This document shows, piece by piece, positions 39,398 through 49,900 of a DNA stretch of 62,433 bases (position 1 is the stretch's first letter; every line of letters begins with the position of its first letter). The DNA lies in NCBI GenBank assembly GCA_016929495.1, contig JAFGIS010000511.1:1-62433 (forward strand). The letters are read 5' to 3'. A program made the translations under genes and the position numbers. The notes under the pieces are model-generated. The model made no database searches and was not told the origin of the DNA. It saw only the letters and a program-made list of their open reading frames with translations. This DNA is from Polyangiaceae bacterium. GTDB lineage: Bacteria; Myxococcota_A; Polyangia; Polyangiales; Polyangiaceae.

Positions 39398-40946
39398 GGT
39401 ACATACTGCCGGCTTTGCCACGCACGTTCAGCTCGAACAGCCGGGTGCCGTCCGGGGCGACCTCGAGTACCTGAGCGTAGACCCGATCAAAGGGCTTGGT
39501 TGCCAGCACGGCGTTGGCGAGCAGCACGTTGCCGGTCGAGGGCAGCCACTCTGCGCTTCCCATCGCCGAAGAAAAGAAGGAATCGGCGCCCGATGGTTCT
39601 CCGTAGCTCCGACGCTGCTCCACCGTCATCGCCTCCTCGTCGACGGCGTACAGGACCGCGCGGCTGTACTCCGTCCCAGGAGTCTCATAGGCGGCTGCAC
39701 GGTAGTTGCCGTTGTCGTACATCCCGATCCCATCTGCCGTCACTTGTACGGCGTGCTGGTGATACGGCCACTCGAGCGATCCCACGGGTGACAGCAGCCT
39801 CTCTGTCCAGGGGCTCCGCCAGTTGGAGGGCGTCCCGAGGATCCAGGTCAAGGATTCGTCACTTCGGCGCACCTTGATCACCGCATCCTGGTGTCGAAGC
39901 GAAACGTAGTACGAGTCAGAGCTTTCCTCGTACACCAAGGCGTTCGCGTGGTCCCAGTCGTGAGCGGGTACCCCCTCCCGTTCGCCGTAGTACAATGCGA
40001 CTTCCCACGGATAGGCTTCCATCAAGGAATTGCGGCCAATCCTCGTCGGATCGAGCAGATCCATCAGGGAGATCCGCTTCACGATTTCACCCGCGGCCGT
40101 GAACTGAACGATCACGCAACCCACGACGTAGGCTCGCTCCGTGGGCGCGTCCGGGTCGTCCTCCGAGGTGGGGAAGTGATCGACCCAGCGTGCCTCCGTC
40201 GACAACACGAGCAGATCCCCGTTGGGTAGCATGGTCATCTCGTGGTGAACCGAGTCGATCGGCACGGGCACGCTCCCCTCCGGCACCTCGCATTGCACGG
40301 GGTGGTTGGCGGAGTACCAGGAACGGACGAGATGGCCGAGCACATCGACCTCGACGAGAACACATTGGTCCGGAGTGAAGAGGAAATTGCCGTTGCTGAG
40401 CCGGCGATGGTCGTCGAACACTCGGTATCCTTCGTAGTACCAACGAACCACGCCCTCGTGGTCCACCATCACGAGAGGAGCCCGGAAGTCGTCGTCCTCG
40501 TTCACCCCCACCCACGGATTGAACTCGGTCAACCCCGGCTCCATCTGCGCGGCATCGCTGATGGCCACGTCCATGGGCGGGAAGTCGATGGGCAACGGCG
40601 GTGTGGACCATACCAAGGGCCCCGCATAGACCGATGCTTCCTCGGTCTTCAGGATGGCTGACAGAGCGTATCTCGTGTCCGGCTTCAGTCCAACGATCGG
40701 CTCCCGGAACTTCGTTGCAGCCGGCCGAGCCAGGGACCATTGCTCCCCGCCCCCAGCAACCTTGACAAACAGGTCAGCCTCGACCTCCGTCTCGAGCTCC
40801 AGAATGCCCGCCTGGGGCACCGCGGGATTGTCGTTGCCTCGAAAGACGGCCTGTACGGAGAAGGCAGGGGACTGCCGCGCACCGCCACCATCCGAGCAAG
40901 CCGCGATGAGCAAAGCGAACGAGATGGCTGTTGCTCTGACTGACAT
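39357..40946 (-). CDS. arylsulfotransferase (ASST)-family lipoprotein
   Basis: 529 residues from the ATG at 40946, chosen because it has GGAG upstream and gives a lipoprotein signal (FALLIAACSDGGG). The frame itself opens at 41072. An Ig-like N-terminal region is followed by a beta-propeller with ASST features: LVMVDHEGVVRWYY, DHRRLSNGNFLF, VHHEMTMLPNGDLLVLS and HDWDHANALVYEE. The His residues of the HH-x-M and H-x-N motifs correspond to the active-site histidines of the family. It would transfer sulfate between phenols in the periplasm or act as a related propeller. Confidence 0.8.
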   Translation of the reverse strand: MSVRATAISFALLIAACSDGGGARQSPAFSVQAVFRGNDNPAVPQAGILELETEVEADLFVKVAGGGEQWSLARPAATKFREPIVGLKPDTRYALSAILKTEEASVYAGPLVWSTPPLPIDFPPMDVAISDAAQMEPGLTEFNPWVGVNEDDDFRAPLVMVDHEGVVRWYYEGYRVFDDHRRLSNGNFLFTPDQCVLVEVDVLGHLVRSWYSANHPVQCEVPEGSVPVPIDSVHHEMTMLPNGDLLVLSTEARWVDHFPTSEDDPDAPTERAYVVGCVIVQFTAAGEIVKRISLMDLLDPTRIGRNSLMEAYPWEVALYYGEREGVPAHDWDHANALVYEESSDSYYVSLRHQDAVIKVRRSDESLTWILGTPSNWRSPWTERLLSPVGSLEWPYHQHAVQVTADGIGMYDNGNYRAAAYETPGTEYSRAVLYAVDEEAMTVEQRRSYGEPSGADSFFSSAMGSAEWLPSTGNVLLANAVLATKPFDRVYAQVLEVAPDGTRLFELNVRGKAGSMYLMHRGRRVPDLRQ

Positions 40947-41135
40947 GGCGAGTTCTCCGAGCCCGACTCCCATGACGGATGGCCGCAGTGCGACGCATCC
41001 ACCTGACGACGCCGTGCGTCGGCAAGTCTGCCCTCCTCCCGCAGGCACCGCAAGCAGTGCAGCCTCCACCATCGACTTCAGCTGCTGCGGCGGATTCTGG
41101 GGGAGGCAAGGCCTACGCGCGCCCGCCCCAGCGCC

Positions 41136-43247
41136 CTACCTCACCCGCTGCCCCGGCGTCGCGCCCTCGTCGGGCGAGAGCAGGAACAGCTCGCTCCCGC
41201 CCTCGCCTGATGCGAGAATCATGCCTTCGCTGACTCCGAACTTCATCGTCCGAGGTGCCAGGTTGGCGACCAAGACGACCAGGCGACCCACCAAGTCGCT
41301 GGGCGAGTAGGCGGACTTGATGCCGGCAAACACCGTGCGGGTTTCTCGTTCCCCGAGGTCCACGCTGAGCTTGACGAGCTTGCGGGCCTCGGGGACATCC
41401 TCGGCGGCAACGATCCGGGCGATGCGCAGATCTATACGCTCGAAATCCTCGAGGGTGCATGTGGCGGACGTCGCGGCGCTCTTCGCCGTCGGCGTGCCGG
41501 TGGAGGCGTTTGTGGGCGCAGGCGTTCGGCGCGGTGGCGGCGACGCGCCGGCGTGAACGTTGGACACAGAGGCCGGCGGCTCCGCGGCGGCCGCGGCATT
41601 GGCGAGGGGCTCGACCTCGGCGCTGGCCGCCAACATGGCCTGTACCGCCTTCGGATCCACGCGGGTCATCATGTGCTCGAAGGGCGCCACGGCCGTGCCC
41701 CTGAGTGGGGTCTTGACGTCGTCCCAGTGGCGGACGGGTACGTTGAGGAGCCTCTCGCAACGCCGGGCGAAGTCTGGGAGGACCGGGGCCAGATAGACGG
41801 CAAGCTGGCGGAGCAGGTTCAATCCGACCGAGCAGACCGCCTGCGCCTCCTCTGCCCGCCCCGGCTGCTTGCGGAGCGCCCAGGGCTGCTTGCGGTCGAT
41901 GTACTCGTTGGCCCGGTCTGCCAGGGCCATGACCAGCCGCATGGCCCTGGCCGTGTCGGCGGCCTCGTAGGCCTTGGCGATTTCCTCGGCCTCGGCTGCG
42001 GCGGCGGCGAACAGCCCTTCGTCGTCCGGATACTGGGGGGACAGACCGGTCTCTTGCACGAAACGAGCCGTCCGGCTCGCGAGGTTGACGACCTTGCCCA
42101 CGAGGTCGGAATTGACCTTCTGCACGAACTCCTCTGGGTTCAGGTCCAGATCGTCGACTCGCCCGTTGAGCTTGCTCGCATAGTAGTAGCGCAGATACGA
42201 CGGGTGCAGGTGAGCCAGATAGGTCGAGGCGTGCACGAAGGTGCCCTTGCTCTTGGACATCTTCTCGCCGTTCACCTTCAAGAACCCGTGCACCTGCACG
42301 CGAGCAGGGAGCTGGAAGCCCGCTGCCTGGAGCATGGCGGGCCAGAAGAGCGTGTGGAAGTAGGCAATGTCCTTGCCTATGAAATGATGGATCTCCGTCT
42401 GTTCGGAGCGCCACCAGTCCTGCAGCGACTCGCCTTGGGCCTGGCACCACTCCGCCGTGGCGCCGATGTAGCCGATGGGCGCATCGAACCAGACGTACCA
42501 GTAGTGGCCGGGAGCATCCGGGATCTCGAAGCCGAAGTAGGGCGCCGGCCGTGAGACATCCCATTGTCGCAGGGGCTCCGAGAGGAAGTGCCCTTTGAGG
42601 TAGTTGACGATATCCGGCTGCAGCCGTCCCGGCTCCTGCACCCATTGCTCCAAGAGCTCGTGACGTCGCTCCACGTCGACGAACAGGTGCGACGCGGTGC
42701 GCATCTCCGGTCGCGCTCCGCTCAGCGTGCTCGTCGCGTCGATGAGCTCTGCGGCCGAGTACGTGGCCCCGCATTGGTCGCAGTTGTCTCCGTACTGCTG
42801 GGCAGCCCCGCACTTCGGGCAGGTACCCTTCACGAAACGGTCTGCCAGGAACACGCCCGCCTCCGGGTCGTACAGTTGCGTCACGTCCTGCTCGACGATC
42901 AGATCCTCCCGCCGGAGCGCGCTCCATATGGCTTTGCAGATCTCGAGATTCGCGCTGGAATGCGTGCTGCCGTAGTGGTCGAATGCGATCTGAAAACCGG
43001 CGAAATCGCGCTGATGGGCGACGCTCATGTCGGCGATAAGGGCTTCTTCCGTGCGGCCCTCCTGACGCGCACGGATCATGATCGCGGTACCGTGCGTGTC
43101 GTCCGCGCATACGTACAGGCACCGATGTCCCCTGAGCCTCTGGAAGCGAGCCCAGATGTCCGTCTGAATGTACTCGACCAAGTGGCCCAAATGGATGGGA
43201 CCGTTGGCGTACGGCAGTGCACTGGTGACCAGAATGCGACGAGTCAT
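41136..43247 (-). CDS. metG: methionyl-tRNA synthetase
   Basis: 703 residues from the ATG at 43247 ([20 protein letters not shown]); an extra ten codons to 43277 lie outside the conserved start. It has the HIGH-type motif (HLGH), the zinc knuckle [22 protein letters not shown] at about residue 333, and a C-terminal EMAP/Trbp111-like tRNA-binding domain after an Ala/Thr/Pro linker. It charges tRNA-Met and initiator tRNA. The linker ([12 protein letters not shown] to [10 protein letters not shown]) is long. Housekeeping gene, monocistronic here. Confidence 0.95.
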   Translation of the reverse strand: MTRRILVTSALPYANGPIHLGHLVEYIQTDIWARFQRLRGHRCLYVCADDTHGTAIMIRARQEGRTEEALIADMSVAHQRDFAGFQIAFDHYGSTHSSANLEICKAIWSALRREDLIVEQDVTQLYDPEAGVFLADRFVKGTCPKCGAAQQYGDNCDQCGATYSAAELIDATSTLSGARPEMRTASHLFVDVERRHELLEQWVQEPGRLQPDIVNYLKGHFLSEPLRQWDVSRPAPYFGFEIPDAPGHYWYVWFDAPIGYIGATAEWCQAQGESLQDWWRSEQTEIHHFIGKDIAYFHTLFWPAMLQAAGFQLPARVQVHGFLKVNGEKMSKSKGTFVHASTYLAHLHPSYLRYYYASKLNGRVDDLDLNPEEFVQKVNSDLVGKVVNLASRTARFVQETGLSPQYPDDEGLFAAAAAEAEEIAKAYEAADTARAMRLVMALADRANEYIDRKQPWALRKQPGRAEEAQAVCSVGLNLLRQLAVYLAPVLPDFARRCERLLNVPVRHWDDVKTPLRGTAVAPFEHMMTRVDPKAVQAMLAASAEVEPLANAAAAAEPPASVSNVHAGASPPPRRTPAPTNASTGTPTAKSAATSATCTLEDFERIDLRIARIVAAEDVPEARKLVKLSVDLGERETRTVFAGIKSAYSPSDLVGRLVVLVANLAPRTMKFGVSEGMILASGEGGSELFLLSPDEGATPGQRVR

Positions 43248-43418
43248 GGGAGCCCCCAGGGTAGCCGTACGAACCATCCGGAGCCACCGGCGGCCCCCGG
43301 GCCCCGGGCCTCTGGCTGCCCGCGGCCGCGTCGTTTGCTGCCGGTCGGATCGGATGTTACGTTCCGGGAAGCTCTCGGGCGTCGGCAGGTGCGAACGTCG
43401 CGTCCCGGTTCAGAGCGA

Positions 43419-45113
43419 ATGATGTCCCGCGATACGCATATTCCCCTTGTTTTCTGGATCGCGGCTGCCGCGCTTGCGCATGTGTTGTGGGCCGGGGGGA
43501 CGGACAGGATCATCGATCTGCTCGAGCGCCGAATGCACCTCGTCCAGTTCTTGGTGCGTGTCGACGCACGAGCCGAGGCGGCCAACAGGCCAATGGAGGT
43601 GACCCTGGAGGCAGCTCCGGCGCCGAGACCAGAGGTGACTCCCCCACCGCCTGAACCCCGCGTGGCCGCAGTGCCCCCCGAGCCCAAAGTCGAACCCCCT
43701 CCCGAACCTCCGCGGCCGCGACCGGCCCCGCCCAAACCGACCAAGCCACGCGACAAACCCGACCCCGAGCTGGCCATCATCACGCCGGTCAGACCCAAGC
43801 CAGTCAAGCCGAAGCCCCCTGAGCCTCCCGACCAGCACCGGCGGCGCATCTCGGTGCGCCAGCATGTCGAGGACCAGAACCAGAAGCCCAACCCCGATGC
43901 CGAGTTCCTCGGCAAGTATGCCAACCGCGTCAAGGAACAGACGCAGGCGCGCATCACCTCGACCGACCAAGACCATCCCAGGCCAACGCCGGGCAGCAGC
44001 CACGCTGGTCCGATCGAGTTCCCCGGCAACTCGGACCAGACCCGTGTGGCTCAGTCCGAAGACAAGGCCGGCACGCCCAATCTGGCGCCAGACCCGGCAC
44101 CTGCTCCCACGCGCGAAGAGCGCCCTTCCGAAACAGCAACGGCCGCATCGCAATCGCCACGCCCACGTGCTCCGAGCAAGCCTGCCGTCAATCCCGAAGC
44201 GGCTCGCCCGCCTACGCCAGAACAACAAGCCCAGGCTGCGGCTTCCCGCACCGTCACGTCCGAACAAGGCGCGTACGCACTCGGAGCGGACCGGAGTCAG
44301 CAGCGCCGGGAGGCGGTCAAGGGCCGGCCACGCAAGCGGCAACGCCGGATCGATCCGCTGGAAATGCTGGGGCTCGGCAGCCAGGGCACCACATCGCGCG
44401 GCATCAACCTGAATCTGAGCCCACAAGCCGCCATAGCGGCGGTCGGCCAGGACACGCTGGCGCGTGAACGCAAACGCGATGCAGAAAGACGTCTGAGCGA
44501 ACACCGTGGCTCGTGGAAGTCGCTCGGGCTCAAACGCTGGCGCAGCGCCATCGAAAACTACGTGCCTTCCGTGAAGCTCGGAACCCAGACGGCGCTCAAC
44601 ACTGCGGCGGCTCCCTTCGCCGAGTACCTGAACCAGATCCACAACCGCATTCACCCCATCTTTGCCGACACGTTTCTGCCGTCCTTGGACAGTCTTCCGA
44701 GCGACCATGCGATGAACGATCCCGAGCTCAAGACGTTCCTGGAGCTCGTGCTGAGCCAGACGGATGGGCATATCGTAAGGATGGGCGTGACTCGCACCAG
44801 CGGAATCACCGCGTTCGACATCGGGGCACTCGAGTCCGTGCAGAGGGCTTCGCCGTTCGGCCCGCCGCCGCCCGAAATCGTCTCCCCGGACGGCAGCGTG
44901 TACCTCCACTGGGAGTTCCATCGCCACCCTTGGTACGCTTGTTCGACGTACTTCGCGAGGCCGTACATCCTCAAGGGCCGGCCTGAAAACGCGCCCTCGA
45001 ACATCAAGCCGTCCCCACCGTTCGAGAACAAGGAAAGGCCGCCTTCGGAGCCACGCCGCGGCCGTCTGTTTCCACCCGCCGCGCCACGCTGGGCAGCGTT
45101 GCTGTCCAGGTGA
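43419..45113 (+). CDS. TonB-like energy-transducer protein with Pro-rich linker
   Basis: 564 residues from ATG at 43419 (43422 also possible); the frame opens at 42564 but the upstream part is antisense to metG. An N-terminal helix (LVFWIAAAALAHVLWAGG) is followed by a periplasmic Pro/Lys-rich linker (PPPEPRVAAVPPEPKVEPP and more) and a charged middle region. The last 180 residues contain a TonB-like C-terminal domain (PPPEIVSPDGSVYLHWEFHR, then ACSTYFARPYIL). It may couple inner-membrane energy to outer-membrane import. No ExbB/ExbD genes are adjacent. Confidence 0.6.
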   Translation: MMSRDTHIPLVFWIAAAALAHVLWAGGTDRIIDLLERRMHLVQFLVRVDARAEAANRPMEVTLEAAPAPRPEVTPPPPEPRVAAVPPEPKVEPPPEPPRPRPAPPKPTKPRDKPDPELAIITPVRPKPVKPKPPEPPDQHRRRISVRQHVEDQNQKPNPDAEFLGKYANRVKEQTQARITSTDQDHPRPTPGSSHAGPIEFPGNSDQTRVAQSEDKAGTPNLAPDPAPAPTREERPSETATAASQSPRPRAPSKPAVNPEAARPPTPEQQAQAAASRTVTSEQGAYALGADRSQQRREAVKGRPRKRQRRIDPLEMLGLGSQGTTSRGINLNLSPQAAIAAVGQDTLARERKRDAERRLSEHRGSWKSLGLKRWRSAIENYVPSVKLGTQTALNTAAAPFAEYLNQIHNRIHPIFADTFLPSLDSLPSDHAMNDPELKTFLELVLSQTDGHIVRMGVTRTSGITAFDIGALESVQRASPFGPPPPEIVSPDGSVYLHWEFHRHPWYACSTYFARPYILKGRPENAPSNIKPSPPFENKERPPSEPRRGRLFPPAAPRWAALLSR

Positions 45114-45165
45114 GCGTAGACTAGCCAGCGCCGTACGGCCTTCGATGCCCGAGATGTAGCGCGCC

Positions 45166-46335
45166 ATGGATCCGAACCAGCCGACACAACCGGCGCCGAC
45201 GAGTACGCCAGCGACCGAGCTCGGTCCGAGCAGCTCCCAGCCCTCGCGCACCGAGCATGGCCGCGCGCACGTGCGGCTTGCGAGCGATGCACCCGCCGTG
45301 GCCCGCGTGCCCTGGCTTGCGTCCGACGCGCAGGCCATGCGATGGCTGGCAGGCCTCGGCGTCCTGGCCGTCGTGCTGGCCAAAGGCTTGGCCCCGGCGC
45401 TCAGGGGCTGGAAGTCGGGGATAGGAAGCTGGATCGCCAGGGCCGACAACCTGGCCGCTCTGATCAGCCAGTTGCTCATCGTGTGCGCGGTGATGGCGTG
45501 CTTCCGCCTGCTTCTGGCGACGTTGCGCGAGCGGAAGTTGCCGGCCCTGCAGCGCCTGGTGACCGTGCCGGCAGCGGCAGGCGTGCTGACTCTGGCCGTC
45601 GCGGCATCGAAGGCCGACTTGACACCGAAGCTGACACTGACCATCGGGTGCGCCAGTTCGCTGGTAACCCTGATTTCGGGTTTTCGCGCGCTCCACCTGC
45701 CGAGAACTCGGGCCCTGGGGCTGGTGCTTGGCATGGTCGGGACCGCGTCCATGATCCAGACCGCCGTGCGCGCCGTCGCGCTCGAGGCGAGCGATCGAGC
45801 CCTGGCCGATCTGTTCGACACCGCGCGCGCCCTGGCCACTCTGGGATTCGTGCTCTTCGTGGTCGCCGTGGCCGTCGTCGTGGCATGGCTCCTCGCCGGG
45901 ATGAGGTACAGCGCCATCGCGGCCGGAGCGGCGCTGTTGACGTGCGCTCTGTTGGCGTGGCTTGCGGACGCGGGCTCGAGGTACGGCGCGACGGGTATGT
46001 CGTACCTCTTCGGCCGTACGCTCATGGAGTTGAGCCGGCCGCCCTCGCCCCTGATTGCCCCGCTCGTGCGCAACTGGGTGCTGCTCGTGAGTCTAGCGGC
46101 AGCTTCCGCAGCCGTGCTGTGGCCGGGTCGCGATCGTCTGGTTCAGGCCTGCTTGGCCCTGGGTGTGCTCACTGGCGTCGAAGCAGACATCCCCGTTCTC
46201 GGCTTGTTGCTCGTCTTGGCCGCTCTGAGCGCCGCGCTCGCATCGACGATGGACGGCAGCGTGTATGGCGCTGGCTCCGAGGCGTCGTCCGCGGTCGGCG
46301 CGGCCCCGAGCGGCAGCGGAGCCTCCGGAGCATAG
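45166..46335 (+). CDS. multi-pass membrane protein, unknown function
   Basis: 389 residues. A Pro/Ser-rich cytoplasmic start of about 55 residues is followed by roughly nine hydrophobic helices (for example MRWLAGLGVLAVVLAKGLAP, LGFVLFVVAVAVVVAWLLAG, CLALGVLTGVEADIPVLGLL). No transport or enzyme signature recognised. It lies between the TonB-like gene and the UbiA-family gene with only small gaps (52 and 3 bp), so the three may be co-transcribed. Confidence 0.6.
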   Translation: MDPNQPTQPAPTSTPATELGPSSSQPSRTEHGRAHVRLASDAPAVARVPWLASDAQAMRWLAGLGVLAVVLAKGLAPALRGWKSGIGSWIARADNLAALISQLLIVCAVMACFRLLLATLRERKLPALQRLVTVPAAAGVLTLAVAASKADLTPKLTLTIGCASSLVTLISGFRALHLPRTRALGLVLGMVGTASMIQTAVRAVALEASDRALADLFDTARALATLGFVLFVVAVAVVVAWLLAGMRYSAIAAGAALLTCALLAWLADAGSRYGATGMSYLFGRTLMELSRPPSPLIAPLVRNWVLLVSLAAASAAVLWPGRDRLVQACLALGVLTGVEADIPVLGLLLVLAALSAALASTMDGSVYGAGSEASSAVGAAPSGSGASGA

Positions 46336-46338
46336 CGA

Positions 46339-47349
46339 ATGCAGGGATCGGGGCTGCGTGAACTGGGGCTCGCGCTGACCCGCTATCTTGGCGCGGCAGC
46401 GCACGGCAGCCTTCCCGCTCCGGAACCGTCGTGGCGCGCGTTCTTCCGCACTGTCGCTGAGGCGACGCGGGTTCACTTCTTCGCGATCCCCGCCGGCGCT
46501 GCGCTCGCCGGAGCGGCGGCGGCGCGCCCTATCGATGAGCCGTGGCGTGTGCTCTTGGCCGTCGCCTCCGCGGGACTCGGCTGGGGCGGCGGCCAGCTGC
46601 TCAATGACCTACTCGACATTCGCGCTGACGAACTGGACGCGCCGCATCGTCCGGCGGTTCGCGGGGCACTGCCTGCCGGGCCCACCCTGCTGGTCGTGAC
46701 CGGCTTGGGAGTCCTGGTCTGTTCGGCCGTTGTGCTCGTCCACCCTGCCGGCTACCTCCTGGCCTCGACGGCCGCCCTGCTGCTGTTGTGCTACGGCACC
46801 GCACGCAGAGTGCCACTCCTCGGCAATCTGGCGCATGCGGCCCTGGTGGGAACGGCCGCATGCATCGGCGCTGCCGCGGCTCGACCCCATCTCGCGCTCT
46901 CCGAGTGCCTCGGCAGCACGTGGCAGCGGGCGGCTCTCTGCGGCGGCTGGGCAGCGCTGTATCTGGAAGCCAACTACGAGAAGGACCGCCGCGGAGACAG
47001 GGCAGCGGGCTATGTGAGCCTGGCTCATCTATTGGGCGTGCGCTGGAGCGCGGCACTGCGCGCGTGCTGCGTCCTGTTTCTAGCATGGGCCGCGTTGCCG
47101 AGCCTCACCGGGTACCTGGAGCGCATCGCTTTCGCTGTCTCGACGCTGCTCGTGCTCGTCTCCGCTGCGCCGCCGCTCCGAGCCAGCTCCGAGACAGCCG
47201 CCCTGCGCGGCTACCGCTTTGCCGTGCACGGGGCGAACGTCGGTCTGTTGTCGCTCGGCACGAGCGTATGCCCCACTCTAGTCCTCGCGTGCATGTTGGC
47301 GAGCGTCGCGCTGACCGAGCGCGCCTTCAGGAGGAGCGGGAACCCGTAG
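46339..47349 (+). CDS. UbiA-family prenyltransferase
   Basis: 336 residues, about nine membrane helices. The first Asp-rich motif is NDLLDIRADELDAPHRPAVR (NDxxDxxxD) and the second EKDRRGDRAAGYVSL (DxxxD), which bind the prenyl diphosphate through magnesium. The family transfers prenyl chains to aromatic rings or similar acceptors (quinones, haem, chlorophyll). Which acceptor is used here cannot be told. It starts three bases after the preceding membrane protein gene. Confidence 0.8.
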   Translation: MQGSGLRELGLALTRYLGAAAHGSLPAPEPSWRAFFRTVAEATRVHFFAIPAGAALAGAAAARPIDEPWRVLLAVASAGLGWGGGQLLNDLLDIRADELDAPHRPAVRGALPAGPTLLVVTGLGVLVCSAVVLVHPAGYLLASTAALLLLCYGTARRVPLLGNLAHAALVGTAACIGAAAARPHLALSECLGSTWQRAALCGGWAALYLEANYEKDRRGDRAAGYVSLAHLLGVRWSAALRACCVLFLAWAALPSLTGYLERIAFAVSTLLVLVSAAPPLRASSETAALRGYRFAVHGANVGLLSLGTSVCPTLVLACMLASVALTERAFRRSGNP

Positions 47350-47369
47350 GGCCGGACGAGCGGTGTAGC

Positions 47370-47636
47370 CTACGTCGTCTTCTCGCTCTTCTCCTCTTCG
47401 GGCGCACGCTTCTCGGCGTCCGCGCGGTCCTCGTCCGGCGCCGACGCAGCGGGAAGTTGCTTCGGCGGGGCCGGCTCCTCCGCCTGCTTGTTCTCCTTCT
47501 CGTCGTCGGACAGACCTTTCTTGAGGGATCGAATGCCCTCCCCGAGGCCCTTGCCGATGTCCGCGAGGCGACTTCCGCCGAACAGGAGCAAGACGATGAT
47601 GGCAATAATCAGAAGCTGCCAGGGACCGATGGACAC
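47370..47636 (-). CDS. tatA: Sec-independent translocase subunit TatA/TatE
   Basis: 88 residues from the GTG at 47636, with GGAGG six bases upstream; a longer frame to 47768 is less likely. The sequence VSIGPWQLLIIAIIVLLLFG, then SRLADIGKGLGEGIRSLKKG is the typical TatA pattern: short membrane helix, hinge, amphipathic helix with FG motif, then an acidic Lys/Glu/Asp-rich tail. It forms the pore for folded proteins with twin-arginine signals. No tatB or tatC is adjacent. Confidence 0.9.
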   Translation of the reverse strand: MSIGPWQLLIIAIIVLLLFGGSRLADIGKGLGEGIRSLKKGLSDDEKENKQAEEPAPPKQLPAASAPDEDRADAEKRAPEEEKSEKTT

Positions 47637-47718
47637 GACGACCTCCGAACGGTGACGCTTGGCTGATATCACCGCGCAGCACGCCGGGCAACGAGCGGTC
47701 GGCGCCCTCGGGCGTCTG

Positions 47719-48726
47719 CTAGCGACCCAGGGGGCTGAGGCGCCGAGTGACCAGCTTGCGACGCACATTGCGCGCCCGGATCAGCAGCTGGCCCCCGACC
47801 CACGGTGCGACTCCGGCCCAGGGGACGAGCCAGTACGGTGCAGGCCCTGACGCGAACGCCTCGACGCGATGCAGCAGGGTCAAACTCAGCGCAGCGACGA
47901 CCAGGCCCGCCACCGCTGCGACGATGCGCGAGCGCAGACCGAGTTCGAAGGCCATCGTCGCCAAGGAAAGGGCCAGCACCGCGGCCGTGAGTCCCACGAC
48001 GAGCGCTCGCGAGACGTTGGAGATCCCAGCCGGACGTCCCCAAGGGGTCAGACCCTCGAAACGCGCCTGGCTCGCCCGGGCGCGAAACGCGGGTTTGCTG
48101 CCGTCGGGCAGAACGAACAGCTCAAGCCTCTCGAGGTCCATGCGTCTCAAATCATCGCTGGGCACGGCGTTGCGAGCGGACAGCCATGCGCGACCACGTG
48201 ACTTCGGGACGGGGCCCACGAGGACAGGCGCACGTCCCGGGTGGCAAAGCCAGGTGAAGGAGGTCATCGGAACCAGCGCCGCACGAGGACGGGTGGCCCC
48301 AGCGCAGCTCTGGCGCCCCTGCTCGACCAGATCTCGCGCAAAGCGGCCGGGCACACCCGCGCCGGGGTCAATCAGCGCGCTCGCTGCCGAGCAGCAGACT
48401 GTGCACACGAGCAAGGTCGGCAGCGCGCCGAGCGCGATTCTCAGCGGCCGCGCACCAAGCGCGCAGAGTGCCGTGAGCTCACCTCGGTCCGCGAGGATGG
48501 CCGCGGCTACGACGAAACCCACGGGCACGCCGATGAGCACGGCGGTCTCGACGGCAACGGCCGTCAACGCACGTGCGAACGGCAGAGCGACCAACAGCGG
48601 GACGTCGGGAGAGCTCAGCCAGGGCAAGAGGCGTACGACACCCGCGCCTGTTGCGACCACGAACACGATGCCAACGACCGCGAGGGTCGTGGCCGTGGCG
48701 ATCCGCGAGAATGCATCCACTGACAA
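47719..48726 (-). CDS. LptF/LptG-like (YjgP/YjgQ) permease family protein
   Basis: 335 residues. Three membrane helices precede a periplasmic domain and three helices follow (VVGLTAAVLALSLATMAFEL, IVAAVAGLVVAALSLTLLH, PYWLVPWAGVAPWVGGQLLI). GVPVGFVVAAAILADRGELT and ALCALGARPLRIALG resemble the conserved cytoplasmic-loop region of LptF/G. In E. coli the pair moves lipopolysaccharide across the periplasm with LptB. Only one copy is here and it is shorter than LptF (about 366), so it may be a partner of a gene elsewhere. Confidence 0.65.
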   Translation of the reverse strand: MSVDAFSRIATATTLAVVGIVFVVATGAGVVRLLPWLSSPDVPLLVALPFARALTAVAVETAVLIGVPVGFVVAAAILADRGELTALCALGARPLRIALGALPTLLVCTVCCSAASALIDPGAGVPGRFARDLVEQGRQSCAGATRPRAALVPMTSFTWLCHPGRAPVLVGPVPKSRGRAWLSARNAVPSDDLRRMDLERLELFVLPDGSKPAFRARASQARFEGLTPWGRPAGISNVSRALVVGLTAAVLALSLATMAFELGLRSRIVAAVAGLVVAALSLTLLHRVEAFASGPAPYWLVPWAGVAPWVGGQLLIRARNVRRKLVTRRLSPLGR

Positions 48727-49041
48727 AACACTAGCGGACAGAGCTAGGCTTGGGCGAAGGTCAGGCGTCGGGGCTTCCGACGGTTTCGTCCCGATCGCGC
48801 ACCCGCCGGCCAGGCCCCCACCCGCGCGGATCCGAGACAGCGGAGCCTGGAACGGTCGACCGCTCGGTCCCGATCGCGCTCACGGCTGCAGATCCAGCGA
48901 CTCGACGAGCGCAGCATATGGGAGCAGCATACAGAGCGTGCCGCTGTGCCGCGCGACTCTCGGTGTTATGCTGGGCTCACCGGGCTCGATTCCAACTCGA
49001 CGAGTCGAACCATCGCGGCAATCCGCCACCGGAGGAGTTCC

Positions 49042-49659
49042 ATGCATAGTGCGCGCACTTCGTTCGCCTGCGCCCTGATCAGCGTCGGTTTCTTGGTCGT
49101 GAGCACACGCCCGGCGCGAGCGGACACTGTAGATGTCTCGCCTACAGGAAAAGGGATCGTCGGCGGAGCGCTACTCGGGGCCGAAGCGGTGACCGCCACT
49201 GAAGCCGCGCTGCACCTGAAGCCCGCGTGGGCCTACCTCGTGGGCGGCGGAGCCGGCGCGGCCGCCGGCGGGGTCGGCGGCTATTTCTTGGAGAAGCATG
49301 CGACCTCCAAGACGAACATGCTGGTGCTGGCAGCGGGCATGTTGCTCGTCATCCCCACGACCGTCGCCATCCTGTCGGCCACGGCTTACGAACCGCCCAG
49401 GGACTACACCGAGGACCGAGGTCCCACCGACGAGCCTCTGGCTGAACCCGCGGCTCCCGACCAACCCCCGCCCGTCCCGAGCGAGACACCGTCAGCCCGC
49501 AGCACCATGCCCTCGCTGGTTGGAGTCACGAGCACCCAGCTGAGCTTGAGCGTTCCGGCGGTGGAGGTTCTCGACATGTACTCGGCTCGCGAACGGCTAC
49601 AGTTCGGAATGAAGCAGCAGACCGAGGTCCGAGTCCCGGTGCTCTCCGTTGTCTTCTGA
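49042..49659 (+). CDS. exported protein with Gly-zipper segment
   Basis: 205 residues from the ATG at 49042, which has GGAGGAG eight bases upstream; the signal peptide MHSARTSFACALISVGFLVV ends at PARA. After it come a Gly/Ala-rich stretch (YLVGGGAGAAAGGVGGYFLE), a hydrophobic helix (MLVLAAGMLLVIPTTVAIL) and a Pro-rich C-terminal part. No family recognised; similar short proteins are frequent in myxobacterial genomes. The 315-bp upstream region holds no other gene. Confidence 0.55.
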   Translation: MHSARTSFACALISVGFLVVSTRPARADTVDVSPTGKGIVGGALLGAEAVTATEAALHLKPAWAYLVGGGAGAAAGGVGGYFLEKHATSKTNMLVLAAGMLLVIPTTVAILSATAYEPPRDYTEDRGPTDEPLAEPAAPDQPPPVPSETPSARSTMPSLVGVTSTQLSLSVPAVEVLDMYSARERLQFGMKQQTEVRVPVLSVVF

Positions 49660-49900
49660 ACTGGCCGTTCTGTCCGCGGCCGGGCGCTTCCAAGCTGGGT
49701 TCGGCTCGACGCGCTGGGCTCGCCCGCGCGCCGATGGCCGAGTGCTCCGTCTCCACGCGTGAGCGCCTTGCTGCCCACATCGACACCGAGTCACCGCACG
49801 CGTGTGGCCCAGTATTTGGAAGTAGCCCCCTTTTCCGGAGCTGGGGGCTTGCCGTACCATCGCGAGCGGCGGCTTCCCACGAGCCGCGACCCACTGCAAC

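Noticed and set aside
41113-43287. 724-codon open frame on the same strand as metG in another frame
   Set aside because: It is a G/C-rich shadow of metG. metG has every synthetase motif, and the shadow has no domain, an Arg/Gly/Pro-biased composition and no ribosome site.
43410-46073. 887-codon minus-strand open frame
   Set aside because: It lies antisense to the TonB-like protein and the following membrane protein, is Arg-rich throughout and shows no recognisable domain.
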